Assembly (NCBI GenBank): GCA_903813345.2
Contig: CAIIXF020000010.1
Span: forward strand, 11,785,181 to 11,849,180
Length of the DNA: 64,000 nucleotides
Reading direction: 5' to 3'
Origin: Owenia fusiformis
Lineage: Eukaryota; Annelida; Polychaeta; Sabellida; Oweniidae
Position 1 is the first letter of the stretch, and each line of letters begins with the position of its first letter. Positions 1 through 13,600 of this stretch are shown piece after piece. The notes below the pieces were generated by a model, which was not told the DNA's origin, made no database searches, and saw only the letters and a list, made by a program, of their open reading frames with translations. The translations under genes were made by a program, and so were the position numbers.

Positions 1-1295
1 GAGTCGAGGCAATATCAATTCGACTTCATTTTCACCGTTGCTATTGAAAATGTCTACACAAATATTTTTGTGTAAAAATTTAGGATCCTCATCAATGCCT
101 GATAACGCCTATATATATATGCATTTACAATATTTGCAATACAGTGTACAATTCTAAAAGTATGACAAAGTATATCACATATTCTAATTTAACTATACTT
201 TGGATAAAGCCTTAAAATACCACAGAATAGCACTATCTCTGATGAAAATTCAATTGATCATTTGTATATCATTGACAAAAAGGGAAAATAGTTGTGTAAA
301 TCAATAATTTGTAGTCAAATATACAAAGTGTTCTTCTTAGGAGGTGTTCCACTTATAGAGGTTCATTTAACATTAATTCAGTTGGTCTTTGGACTCTGAA
401 AAATGTTCTACAAACAGAAGTGTTCCACTTCTAAAGGTGTTCCACTTTACAGGTTTCACTGTAGTCCCACAACATACAAGGGATTTTTTGGGCTTTCCAT
501 TCATTATATTTAAAGTAATTTGTGAACTATGTCTTATTTCATACATTAATTTTCATTCAATATCTATAGCTGTTTTAAAGTGGACTATAACATTTCAACA
601 AATCCATTCCATAGCCATGTTCAAGGCAAATCTCCAACAATGTAAAATATGTCATTTTGATAGTACCTTCGACTAAAGACTACTTGAATGCTCCAAAAAA
701 ATTTGACATTCAAAGCAAAACTTCAAATCATAATGTTGCAAATAAGGCGGTCAATATGACATGTATGAACAAGATTCAATCAATGACCATGCTTAACTTC
801 TATTGTGTTTTAGCCGATTATACTTGCACAAGGCACATGTATGTCATAGAGTTGCCATAACAGCCTAGAAATGTACACCTTTTGAAAATATGAATACATA
901 CAGAGTATACTTCACTTCACAAGAATAAGATTACGATTCAGGAGTTAAAAGACACACTTTTAACGATTCACTAATCTCAAAATGTATAAAGAATAATCTT
1001 GGAGAGGTCATTAACAATAACTTGTAGGGTTAAAGATTCCTAAATAATTGTTGAACTATGGATATAATGACTATATTATGAGAGTAACTGACTTAAGAAT
1101 TCTTAACTTTTATAAAGTTACTGTTAAAGACCTCCAAGTACAAGTCACTATCACATTGCATTCCAAGTGTGCATTTTCAGCTGTAAAACAAATGAACTGA
1201 GATCAATTAATGTCACGGTGTGATCTCAAAGGCAATCAGAATTCAGAATCAGAATTTTCTGGTTCACTTGTACTGTTAGAGTTATCACTATTGCT
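1..1295. other. 3' flank of the zinc-finger gene, no gene seen
   Basis: This is AT-rich sequence with no supported coding exon. The short open frames at 389-860 have no splice context or recognisable domain. A phrase of the type GTGTTCCACTT recurs two or three times near 340-445, which suggests a decayed repeat. It may include the 3' UTR of the minus-strand zinc-finger gene, whose stop codon lies at 1296-1298. I could not fix a polyadenylation site. Confidence 0.4.
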
Positions 1296-1675
1296 TCAAA
1301 CCTCTTCAGCATCAGTGTTGTCAATTGTTCCATTCTTCCAATTAGATCTACTTATATGGTTGACAATAAGAGGTTTCTTATTGTAAAATGTGTCATTTTG
1401 AGAATCCTCGTTAGAGTCTGACACTTTAGAAGTACTTGATACAGCGTTGATATGATCTGATTCAATCAGATCACCATCGTTATCACTTTCTGGATTGTTA
1501 ATGTCTCCAAAGAATCTAGGAGCATCATCAGGTTGAATATTATTGTCAGAGTTAGCTAAATCACTATTTTCTAAATTGGTGTCATTTGAATCTTTGAAGA
1601 TATGATTCATTGGGCTTGAAGGCTTGCTTACACCAGCATCAGACTCATCTCCATCTTTACTAGAATCATTACTTC
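1296..1675 (-). CDS. terminal acidic exon of the zinc-finger gene
   Basis: The acceptor CACTTTCAG lies just above 1675 and the frame runs to a stop at 1296-1298 (127 codons counting the split one). The product is rich in Asp, Ser and Asn (for example SNDSSKDGDESDAG near its start and DAEEV at the end) and has no Cys/His fingers. Such acidic low-complexity tails are often disordered. Frame and phase continue those of the 1904-1966 exon. Confidence 0.75.
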
Positions 1676-4600
1676 CTGAAAGTGTAGGGAATCAACATGA
1701 AATTGATCCAACAATTCACAATAATTCATACTACGTATGTACATACAAGTTCCAAAGGGAAAGGATCAAGAATTATAACATAACACAGCAAGAAAAAGAT
1801 AACATCTAAGAGTATACCAAGCTAGTATTTCCCCCTTTACATATGTATAGATGACATAACTACAAAACACTTTATTAAACCATGAGTCAATACAATAACT
1901 TACCTGTCACATTGACAACAACATCCCCATCAGCATTCACTCGTGAAGACATCTCAGTATAACCACCTGTAAGCATAAGACGATAAGTGAGGATTCAAAT
2001 TTTTAGCCACTACAGCCTGAACTGAAGCATGTCCAATTAAACTCAAATCGTAATAGCATAATATTTTTCATCCATGCATTCAAATCTTATTTTTGTGCTT
2101 TTTTATCTAAGATCAAAAATAATTTATGGTTAATGATAGTGACATAACACGTAAACAATAAAACACGACAAATAAAATTAAATTGGACATACCTTCCATC
2201 GAGTCATGCTCATCAGCAACATGGGACCTTATGTGGGAGAGTGTGCTTGTGCGGAATTGACAATATGAGCAATAGTACATCTTGTCATCCTTCTGGGTGA
2301 CTGACTGTGAATCACAGGCATCTCCTACTGTCAGTTCAAGATCATCATGAGTGTACTCTACATTAGAGTCATGAACAGAATCTATGCATTCTTGCTTGAT
2401 TGTATCATCTAGGTTGAAGTCAGAATCCTGATATTTATCCTGAGGTTCAAGATTTACTTCATATTCAATGTCTAACGGTTCAGATTTAATGTTTTGTGTT
2501 TTCAAAAGATCCTCTGCTCGCTCAAAGTCTGGAGGATCTGTATTTGACCCAATCTGTTGGGCCATTAATGATTCATCACTACAGTCATGTTCCTCGATAT
2601 GTTGGTTTATTTCACTTAAATCTGGAGTGGAAAGGGAACAATTGTCTCGATGGCATAAATATAGCTTTGAAGACTTTTTTTGGAACCTTAAATGATTGTC
2701 CCTACAGGTCCAAGGAGTATCAGAGTGTGGATGGTTCCAAATAATATGTTGTTTCATATCAGGTATAGAGGTGACATCATTTCTACATTTAAGACACTGA
2801 TATCCAAAAGCCTCATGTTGCATTGCACTACTTGCTTTGAATTGCTTGCCTTTATATGACATCTTTTTCCTTCTTTTAGAATTCCCTTTTCCAGATTGTG
2901 ATGTGGTACTAAGTGGAATATTATACTCAAGATTAGGGGGAACCCAATCTTTCTCTAATGCAAGATTTGATTCAGAGAATTCAGCTGGCTCAATCTGTAT
3001 GTCTTCTTGTTCATGTTCGATAGACCTCTTAAGAAGACTAGGCATACCGTTTCCTGTTGCATCATTATCTATGACCCTATCTGAGAAATCTTTGCCATTA
3101 TTATTGCTAACTGGGTAGAAGCTTTTTGATATATCAGGTGGAGCATCATCATCTAGTTCCTGTTTAATACATTTTGGAGGATGGACAACTTCATTATCAT
3201 CATTGTTTGTAGTGTCAATTTCAGAATTGGTAAAGGAAGGAGTGAAAGAAGGGGTTCTCGATAAAACTCGTTGTTCACATATTTGTCTATGTCTTTCAAA
3301 TAATGAGTAGGCTGAGAAAGCTCGCTGACAAAAATTCTTCAGACAAAAAAAGACTTTACAACGCTGTCTATCAATGTACTTTTTTATATCTACAGCAACT
3401 CCAAAAGTTGAATCTAACTCTGAACATTCTTGGAGGTGATTAAACATTAACAATTCTGTTAAACGCATGTCCAAAGCACATGCTTCGACTCCACAGTGAG
3501 TGCATACAAGAATGCAATTACCAGTTCCAGTTGTCTTGCCCATAGATCGATATGAATCCATCGCGTTTCTTGCTGTAGCACAAATGCTAACTTTAGTTTG
3601 ATCTTGACATTTTTGAACATGTTTTTCATAAAGTATAAATCTAGAGAACATATTTTTGCAGTTCAAGCAAAAAAAAACTTTGCAAGCCTGTTTTCCAATA
3701 TGGTTTCTGATATCTACAGCCACTCCCATTGTTTTATTTTTACAACAATCCTTTAGATGATCTAGCATCTTAGTCTTGTGTCTAGATACTGTAAGAGCAC
3801 GTGTTTCAAACCCACAGTGTGCACATACGAAAAGGCAACTGTTTTTTAATTGTCTCATGCCTAAGGATTTATATGATCCTAATACATCCTTAGCCTTTCC
3901 ACAAAGTGATACATGAATGTGTATGTCTTTCCTCACTCTTTTTCTCAGTTCATTATTTCCTGGAGTGTCTATTTTCCTCTTATTCAGGAATTTAGTTTCT
4001 GTCTTTCTATATTTTTTCTTTCTTGGCTTGGGGGTATAGTCTTCATCATCAGAAGATGGAATGTATTCAGAGCTTGGACTTTCATCTTCAGTCTTGGATC
4101 CGGAGTCAGAAGAATTTTCTAGTTCATCATCAGGAGATACAATGAGTGAAGGTTGAATAGGTATCAGAGCTTCAGCATTGTCTTGTTTATCATATTCTGC
4201 TTCCTTGGGGTCGTTGATTTTGTCCAAACGCTTCAGTCCTCTTGGAGTTAAAACATACTGTGGCTTTGATGCCTCTTCTTTCTGGACATGTGGAATTTCT
4301 CCTTTGACATCATCATGATCAACTTTAGTGACAGTAGAGAGAGAAACAGCAGTTTTCACATTTGGATCTTCTGCGATATTATTACAATATTGGGTCCACA
4401 GAGACGGGTGCATGGATTGAATGTGAAGAAGTATACCAGTTTCCTGATGTTTAATAAGAGAGCACTTCTTACATCTGTACAGGAATGCAACATTGGAAGC
4501 AAATTTCAAATTTTCCCCATGAGTCTTATAAAAATGCTGTTCGACCTTCTTTATGTGCAAAGCTGCAACATCACACAAGCCACATTGGAAGGCTACATCG

Positions 4601-7600
4601 TATAGGGACTTTGTTGAGTGAATAAGCAAATGTTGGTCCATATTTTCAGCTTTTACTTTCACTGCACATATCGAACATTCATCTAGATTAGTAATTGTGG
4701 ATTTGGCATCAGAATCAAGTGATGTTGTAGATAAAATAGGCAAGTTGATTTCTTGTTTGTTGCCAGAGTAGACAGGAACAGCAGCAGTATTTAGAACTAT
4801 CAGGGGCGAATTTGTATTGACTGTTTGAATGACATTTGTTGATTGTTGTTTGGTTGGTGTTTTGGAATTGCCATTGATCGGATCCTTCTTATTTGAAGAT
4901 TTGTATTTAGTCACTTTTATTGCACTGATAACTTTCCCGGGATGATGCAATCTAACATGATTTGCAGTACAAATATGATCATGGAACAATTTGAAACAGT
5001 ATCTACACTTCCATGTAACATAGCTTTGTCTAGGATCAGATAAACCTGGCTCTATAGCTGTCTTTGATTTGATGTCTGTGGGGGATAAGTGTTCAGATTT
5101 GCTCTGCGTATCTGTTATAGGAGCTGTTTGATTTGAAGCTAAAACATTGAGGTCAAGCAATGCATTCGGAGATAATTCATTTGCTTGGTTTGTATTTCCA
5201 TACTTGTTGCTTGTACTCAAAGATTTTTCTGAACCCTTTGCTTGGGCTGCAGTCTCTAGGTCTCCAATGTGAGCTGGATCAGAAACTGTTGCTTGGTCTG
5301 AATTTATGGTCTTGAGGTCAGTTCTTAAGGGTACATCAGAACTATTTGTCTGGACACTTTTGACATCAGAATCATTTGTTTCATCTTTAGTATTAGCCTT
5401 AAGGTTTCTCCCTAAAGACACTACTTCATCTGTAGCCACAGACTGTAATTCTTGAGCTAAAGATGTATTGAGGCCATTTGCTTCTTCTAATATTTGATTG
5501 AGCTGTGGATATGTATCTGGCACACTTGCTTTTTCTTCTTTTTTCTTCGTTGTATCAACATGTTTTACTGTAATAACAGGTAAATTGTGTTTTTGTTGTA
5601 AATGATTGTCATACTCTACTTCTGTGAAGAATTTCTCTGAACAGATATGGCAACTCATCGGAGGAGTGGAGGATGGTGATTGCATTACCTCTGTATAGTT
5701 ATGATCATCACAATTTTTCAATTTATCAATCAAATCATCATACTTGCTTTTAATGATGGAGTTTTGCATAAATTTAATTCTTTTACAGCCATGCTGTTTC
5801 ATAACATGAGCTAAAACTCTGTATGGAAGCTGCTCATTTCTATATGAATTAAACTTACACAAAAAACACCCATACATCAAAGATTTTCTAGCTGTAAATG
5901 ACTTATGATGTATATGGGATTCCATTTCTTTCATAGTCATTTCAGATGCAGTATTGCATTCAACACAGGAGAATTTTGCATCCTTAATTAATTCTGTGTG
6001 AAAGATCATAATGTGGATGTTCAAGACATTTATATCATGATTTTTGAAAGAACAGAATCTGCATTCTTCTGTTGCATTACTGCTGCAACCATGCCATGTA
6101 GTGACATGGCTATATAAAGATTCACAACCAATAGTTGAGAATGTGCACCACTTGCATTTCATACTCATATCTTCAATACTAGTAAGCACAGACTTTTTAG
6201 CAATATCCTTTCTTTCTCCATATGAACCAACTCTGGCAACATTTTTTCCAACAATCTCTCTTTCTTCCTCTAATCCATTTATTTCAGCAGAACAGAACTT
6301 ATGCTGAGTTGCATCTTTATTATTATGTTGAAACAAATTGTGCTGGAGGATTTCGAGCCTTGTAAAACCAGCGTAATTACAGAATTTACACATAAAGACA
6401 TGTGTGGCTACATGCTGGTTGAATAAAGTTGAATCAATACATTTGAACTTGCAAAAATTGCACCAAAATTGTTCTACCTCTTTATCTGTTTGGTGAACTG
6501 CTGTATTGAGAGCTCTTGTAATCCCACATACACGTTTAGGGTCACTCTCAACGATATCAGCATATGACATTGTATTGACACTTATCCTAGGTGTTTTCTC
6601 CTCCAATTCTGAGTTGGTTGCATCTTCTTCAATGCTGTGAATATCATTTTTGACACCTAACAAAGAGAATATATGAGGGTTATTTACTGGTTAATTTTGG
6701 ATATAGGGTTTATCCCGAGCGAAATTTATTAGATATTTTCAGAGGAATAGATAGTTTAAAAGCAAAGGATAGGTATCCATATGGTGAACTGAATTCAACA
6801 ATGTTTTTCTCTTAAACCAATTACTGAAAACATTCTGTAAAAAAACACGGTCCTTTATGTAAATATATAAGAACAAGTGCCAAAGGGAAAGGACCAAAAG
6901 TTGTAATGGAACTTTGCAAGAAAAAGCAAACTCCAAGTGCACACCAGTCAAGAAAAACAAATCCCATATAGCCCAAAACCATGATCTAACGTGAAAAGAA
7001 ACAATGTCCAATACCCCCTTCACCCACCATTCAAGAACCAATATCACAATCCAAGACCAGAAGACCAAGGGGCATTTCATTCATACTGAAGTCATTACAA
7101 TACATGTTGAAGAAAAAATTAGAAATTGATGACCAATACTCATAACCTCAAAATTAGTTGAAGATACAAGTACTCATACAAGATTGAGCATTCAGTCTCA
7201 AATGATGTGGGATAGATAAAATCCAGTATCCAAGTCCATAGGCGTTTCAAAGGGTCAACATCAATTCACTAAAGCCGCCGCCATAATTCATAAAACACAA
7301 TAATTCACAATGGTCATCAGGAGAAAACTATGGCTGGTTTCGATCCCTATTTCTCAACCATTAATGCCATAGCCGGGATCTACCTCAAAAGGTGCCAAGT
7401 GAAAATATTGTGAGTTCAGCACCAATGTCTTAAACAATTCCTACATCCTTCAGCATCTCAAGTGGTAAAACTTGAAACTTAGAAATTAATGATTTGTATT
7501 TTTCAGCAAAGCCCAGAAAGTATTTCTTAAGCTTTATACAAGTATAACCTTGACCTAACAGTTTGATCACTAAAGTATTGTGTCTTGGCTTAAAATCTAA

Positions 7601-10600
7601 ATATTTAGAGCATGCCCTGCCATATCTAATAAGCTGGGATACATAGACCCCATATGCTGGGTTTAATAAAATATTACTGTCCAAATGGGGAAAATTCACA
7701 ATATCAAAGTTGAAATCATCTCGTTTATCATACAACTTACAATATATACTGTTGTCTTGTTCAATGTGAATGAAAAGGTCAAGATAAGGCACATTTATGT
7801 TCGATTCATTGGTCTTTTTTAACTCGGAAGGGTATATCTCGATCATTTACAAAATCTTCAAATCCAGGGTTGTCCAAACTCATCTATGTCTATCTGTTTT
7901 ATTGAAACGTTTAGCTATGTGGAATTTTGTCTTATCTTTCATCATCTTTTACAAAAACTTATATTCATACGAAAATAGAAAAAGGTCTGACAAAAGAGGA
8001 GCACAATCTGTCCCCATTGGTATTCCTATATTTTGACGTAAAACAGTATTTCCAATCTTTACAAAAATGTTAGCCTAAAACCTCATAAAGTTGTATTGCA
8101 GTGAAGGAAATATACTTTTCATGTTGATCACTAGAAAAGAAAGCTCATACTACCTTTCATTGTGTTTTTAATGATACCAAATATTTCCTCTTTCAATTTG
8201 TTATGGGGAATTGATGTGTAAAGTGTGGAAAAATCCCATGTGGACATACATTTAACTTTTGAATAATTTGGTTGATCAAATTTAGAAGATAAAAGGTCCT
8301 TCGAATTTTTAAGGATCCACATATGGTTAACCCCAGAATTTCTAAAAATGGCGTTACAGTATGACGACTCCCTATTATTTTTAACAGCTTGGAGACACCT
8401 AGTCAATAGCCCAGAAACCTTTTTAGTAGAACAAACCCTAGAACCAGCAATAAATCTAGATTCATAAGGGTCTTTATGTAATTTAGGTATCCAATAAATT
8501 TTAGGCAAATGTTCTTTAAGATCTTGTTTCTCTGTTGGTTTGATCTTGTGTTTAATCAAGAAGTCTAAATGATTTTGACTATTTCAACTTCATTAGCATC
8601 AACCTTAACATACGTCTTATTACTTGCATTTTTAATTCATGTCCAATTCTGTCATAATAATAGACAAATAGAATTTTTTACATATAACAATAACATTATT
8701 TGACGCTTTTTTTATGAAAATTTTCTAAATATTGAACAACTTGAGGGTCATCTAATATCTTGTCATTAGATTCAAACTTTTGACTTTTAAGTTTAATTAT
8801 TCTACTATTAACAATATCCTTGACTTTAAGTATCCACTCATCTAATCAAGATTTATCAGCATGCTCACATCTAACCCAATCCTTAGCATATTTTTCAACA
8901 ATTTTTTTTTATTATATCTCCATAAAATTGGATTCTGTTCATGAAATTTAGGACCTTTTTTAATCAGATTTCGAAGCTTAGTATTAGATATAGTATCTAA
9001 GTTACCTGTGAAAATATGTTTGTGGGGTTCATATTTAAAATCAGAATCCTAACAATTACGAATCATATCATCGAAATCGGTATTGTCAAAATCTGTAACA
9101 CTTTTGTTATGATTAAAGATTTTCCTTGCGATCGTATCTGTGTACTTTTAAGATTTGGATGGTACTTTAAAAGTCAAAATAAGCAGGTATTTTACTTATT
9201 ACATTCTTGTCATTTAACACTCTAGGCAGGTGAATGTGTGCAATACCCTTATTGTGAAAAAATATTTTCATATACCTTTTAGGTTTTAGTTCTTTTGATG
9301 TCAAAGTACTTGTACCCAGGTCAACAATAATACAATGCAAATTTTGAGGATTTTTTTTATCTGAAAAGGCTTTATTGGAGTCTTCAAGTATTTTATGCAG
9401 TTTTGAATGGGGTAAAGAAAAAATCAAAGTCCTCAGATAGTGTAAAAACTTATTTGGGTCATTAAAAATTTAATAAGTTTATTTATGTCAATTTCTGCGT
9501 GTAAATTGCGCCTTCCAATACGATCTTTGATTCTCCTCCCACAGGATCGGGCAGTATATTGCTGTGAGTTAAAATTGTTATCAACCTTAACATTATTATG
9601 GGTTTTGGTGACATTACCAAGACCTTTAACATTATCATTTAGACCATCATATTAATGTTGACTGATTGGCTACAATTTTATGCAAAAATTATTTATATAT
9701 ATTTTATATAACTGTTTTTGTTAACATATTTTGTTTTTTAGTGCAATTGTTTTTTGTTCCTTTCTACCAATTCTTGAGAATGAAATAAAATGTCTTTCTG
9801 AAAACTTAAAACAAAATCCCCCAAAATAGATAAAAATTAAGATAAACCTTTTATTTCATTAACAAGATACTTTTTTAAAATCAACCAAACTTTCCTTTGT
9901 ACAATTACAATATTGAGAGACCTAAACAAGTTGTGTTTATGTCATTAGAGAGAAAAGAATATATATATATATAATTCAAATCATAATGTTACCATCCAAA
10001 AGATGACCATTAAATTGACGATGTGTAAAATTTTCAGAATGTTTTGATGACTGGTCTAAGAGAAATGCGTGTTCAAAAAGTTCACCATATCGATACCACT
10101 CCATTGTATCTATTGATTTAAATGGAAACTTGACAAGAATAAATTTTCTCCAAAAGTATCTAGAAATTTCCTTAACCCCATTTTATTGAGATATTAATAT
10201 TTACATTGATGAGATCCATGAACAGACACTTCACAGGGCTGTTATTGAATAATGTTGAGATTAGATATTAGTATACCATAATCATTTAAAGGAAAATAGC
10301 TGCATATTAATTCGGTCAACTAAGAGCTCTGCAGCAGTGTATGGAATGTAGCTAAGATAACATTACTAAAAGGAAATAAAATCAACATTAAGAGAAGAAA
10401 CTTGATAACAGATAGATGGACAGACAGATGGATGGACAGACACACGTCTTCTCTGTCTGTCGAGTAGAACTCGAACTTATTTGGTTGGATGATAAAGGAT
10501 CACATTCATAAATCTATATTTACCCTCTGAGAGACTCCGGACATCTTCGATTTGAAGTTTGACACCCTCGTCTGTAAAACAAAAAGTGACATCAAACATC

Positions 10601-13600
10601 AATGAATTCATGTTTCTGTATAATAATTGAGACTTTAAGCAATGCATATACAGGGCGTTCATAAAGTTCTTGCAAAAGTACTCTAATTTTTTTGTTTCTC
10701 AATCAATCTGGCTGAAATTTTCACTCAGTATATCTACACTATTCATACATTTGAATCTTGAATAATAATAAATAAGTCCTTGAAGAAAAAAAGTTATGAC
10801 TGCTATAGTAACACTAGTCGGGGGTAGGCGGAGCAGCATTGTAAAAAAGAAAAGTTTAGACAAAAGATATGGAATAGAGGTAACTTTATCGTACTTTAAA
10901 GTATCCTCGAAAAATACAAGCTAATGTTGACATGTCAGTACTAGATGCTGCCATATGATGACATTATAGTTGAAATTTCTTTGATTCATGACATCACAGA
11001 TGGCATCATAGTGACCTATGTTGGTTGTTGACATCGGACTTTGTGAAAGGCAGCGTCAACTTTATTTTTGTGAAAATGGCTGCAAAATCAGCAAAATATG
11101 ATGATTTACAATTACAAATATTCCATGCAAAGATCAATCGCAGGAAACTCTCCAAATTAGTCCCGTCATCTGTTTGAGGAATGGTAAGTAAGACAGCAGA
11201 GGTGTATAAACCATGGTGGACACTATTTTGAATACTTATACTGTTTGAGTTACTGTTATTGAAGTAAACAGGACAAGGTAAAAACATTTTGAACATTCAA
11301 ACAAAACAGATCTGTTTTTGCCTGCTCCGCCTACCCCCGACTCTTGTGACTATAGCAACCATAACTTTCATTCTACACGGACCTAATGATTATAACTTTG
11401 GGTCTCAATGTATGAATAGTGTAGGTATACTGAGTGAAAATATCAGCCAGATTGACTGAGATACAAAAATTTTAGAGCATTTTTGCAAGAACTTTATGAA
11501 CGCCCTGTAAAATCGAAATGTTACCCTATACAAATGCATATAGTTTTTTCAGATAAATAATCATTCATTTTCATACGACTGAAGAGATAATACATATCAA
11601 AATATAAATTTGACCTAGATATAAACGTTTTTCTTAAGCGTAAAATCAAAGCACAACCATTAACTTAAAAAAAAATAGGACCCACGGTCCTGTGCTCACA
11701 CAGTTTGGAACCTTCAGAGGAATGTTTATCCTGACTTTCAAACAAAAATATTGATTTGGATTTGTAGTCTCGAAACTTAGATAGCACAGTTGTGTGACCT
11801 AGTTTGATGACCTTTGACCTTGAAAATTTTACTTATTCAGAGCTCAGTAAGGTCTTTTGTGATTAAGCTGACCAAAATTTACATCCAAAAATCAATTTGA
11901 AAAGTCAACTTTTTTGACCTTTGAAGGTCACTGAAGGTCAAGTAAAGGTCAAATCCTAAAACTAACGTCAGATTTCAACTCCTGGCAACTTGTAGATGAT
12001 TTTCAAAAAAATAAATTTGGTCAAATTGAAGCAAGTTGAAAAATAACTTATTTTTACTGTTTTTTGATGTCAAATATCTCAAAAACGGTAAAAATTTGAT
12101 GCTGACATATATTGAGCAATATGTAGGGAATGCTTAAATCTAGTAATGATGTAATTCATTGCAAGAAATGATCAAGTATAAGGCAAACCTTGAGAAACTT
12201 GTCAATCACAAAACCTGCCACTGACTTTATACATGAGAAAGTTTCCTGAAAATGACTAAGTCCTACTTTTTGTCAAATTTTATTGAGTAAACACCAAAAA
12301 CTGTAATTCCAAGAGCTTTGAAATCTTCAGAGGACATAAGTTGCATATACAGCAACTACTAAAAGGTATTTGAAAGTTCTACTTCAACAAAGTGTCTAGT
12401 ATTTACAGAAAATTTTTGACGTCAAAATCCGCAATTTCTCGGAAACCGGGCGAACTTGGGAAATGGCGATGATAGGTCAAATAGGCATTATGGATATGCA
12501 TAAAATGAAAGTGGATATGACGCAATCCAAATAGCAGTTTTAATTTGTGCGGCCAATGTTGACACGTGACATTCTAAATTTAGAAATCTTCTAAGAGATT
12601 TGTTTACCGGCGAACTTCTGAGCAATTGAATGAACAATCGTCAAAATAACATCTTTATCGTGAGTATTTCTTCACAGTATTTGCTCCATTTGTTCATTAT
12701 TGTATATTTTCTCATTTAAGCACAAAATATTACCAGGCCAGGGACCCCGGGAACAACCTAAGATTACGTCTCGGAGAGAGGCGCGACTTTAACTTTAACC
12801 TTTTAAGATACCATGCAGTACAATTACAAGCAAATTGAAGAAATACTTCTTCAATTTGCTTGTCATTGTTGTGGAGTTGTCTAATAAAAAAATAAAACCC
12901 GTATTTTTCCACAGTAAAAGTGGCAACCATTTTGAATCTACGCAACTTATTTTGCTGAAACTTGTAGAGTCATTATTGATTTGTATAATTCTAAGCAAAC
13001 TGGTGGAACACTTGTTGAGTTATGATTAAAAAAGAGCTGAAACCCTGATTTTTCCACAATAAAAGTGGCCGCCATTTTGAAACATTTTAAGCAAGCTTTC
13101 GAGACGCCACTTATGGGACATTTGACGACCTCACATAGATACATTTTTAAAGACAACCATTTCAATTGTCATTGAGGATTTCAAATGAGCTACCAATATG
13201 TTGACAGACGGACAGACATCTTTAGGATGCTGCTTGTATTGTTAGCTTATATTAAGAGTCTCTTTGTTCTTTTTTTCTATTGTTCTTTTATAATTTTTTT
13301 TTTATAATTTGGTATTTTATTCTTGGCAATGTGGTACCTCACTAATATGTCATATCAAACCACCCACTGTGTCCTGTGTTTGGCCAATCTAAGAGACACC
13401 TGCTTCCCTAGTTGATGGACAATAACCCCCCTATCACACCAAACTAGTTCTTACCCGTTCTTGCCAGTCCTACGAAAATGTCGTAAAACGGGCTCGATCT
13501 GGCTGCGGTCGGGATATATGTCTAAAATAATTAGCTACTTCGTTCATAAACAGTCTTCAATACGTCCATCACATTTGCAGTTCGTTCAGGTCGCACCACG

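Noticed and set aside
2113-2192. C-terminal extension of the finger exon past 2193
   Set aside because: A good donor (GAAG/GTATGT) ends the exon at 2193 and the downstream exons continue in frame. The extra 26 codons are intron read-through.
6739-7080. 113-codon minus-strand frame just upstream of the main zinc-finger exon
   Set aside because: The sequence matches dispersed repeats at 33.9 and 39.8 kb and does not splice in phase to the finger exon.
7310-7385. CTGATGA and GAAACC boxes as a second hammerhead
   Set aside because: The boxes are in the wrong relative order, and pairing between flanks does not form stem I. It is kept only as a hairpin note.
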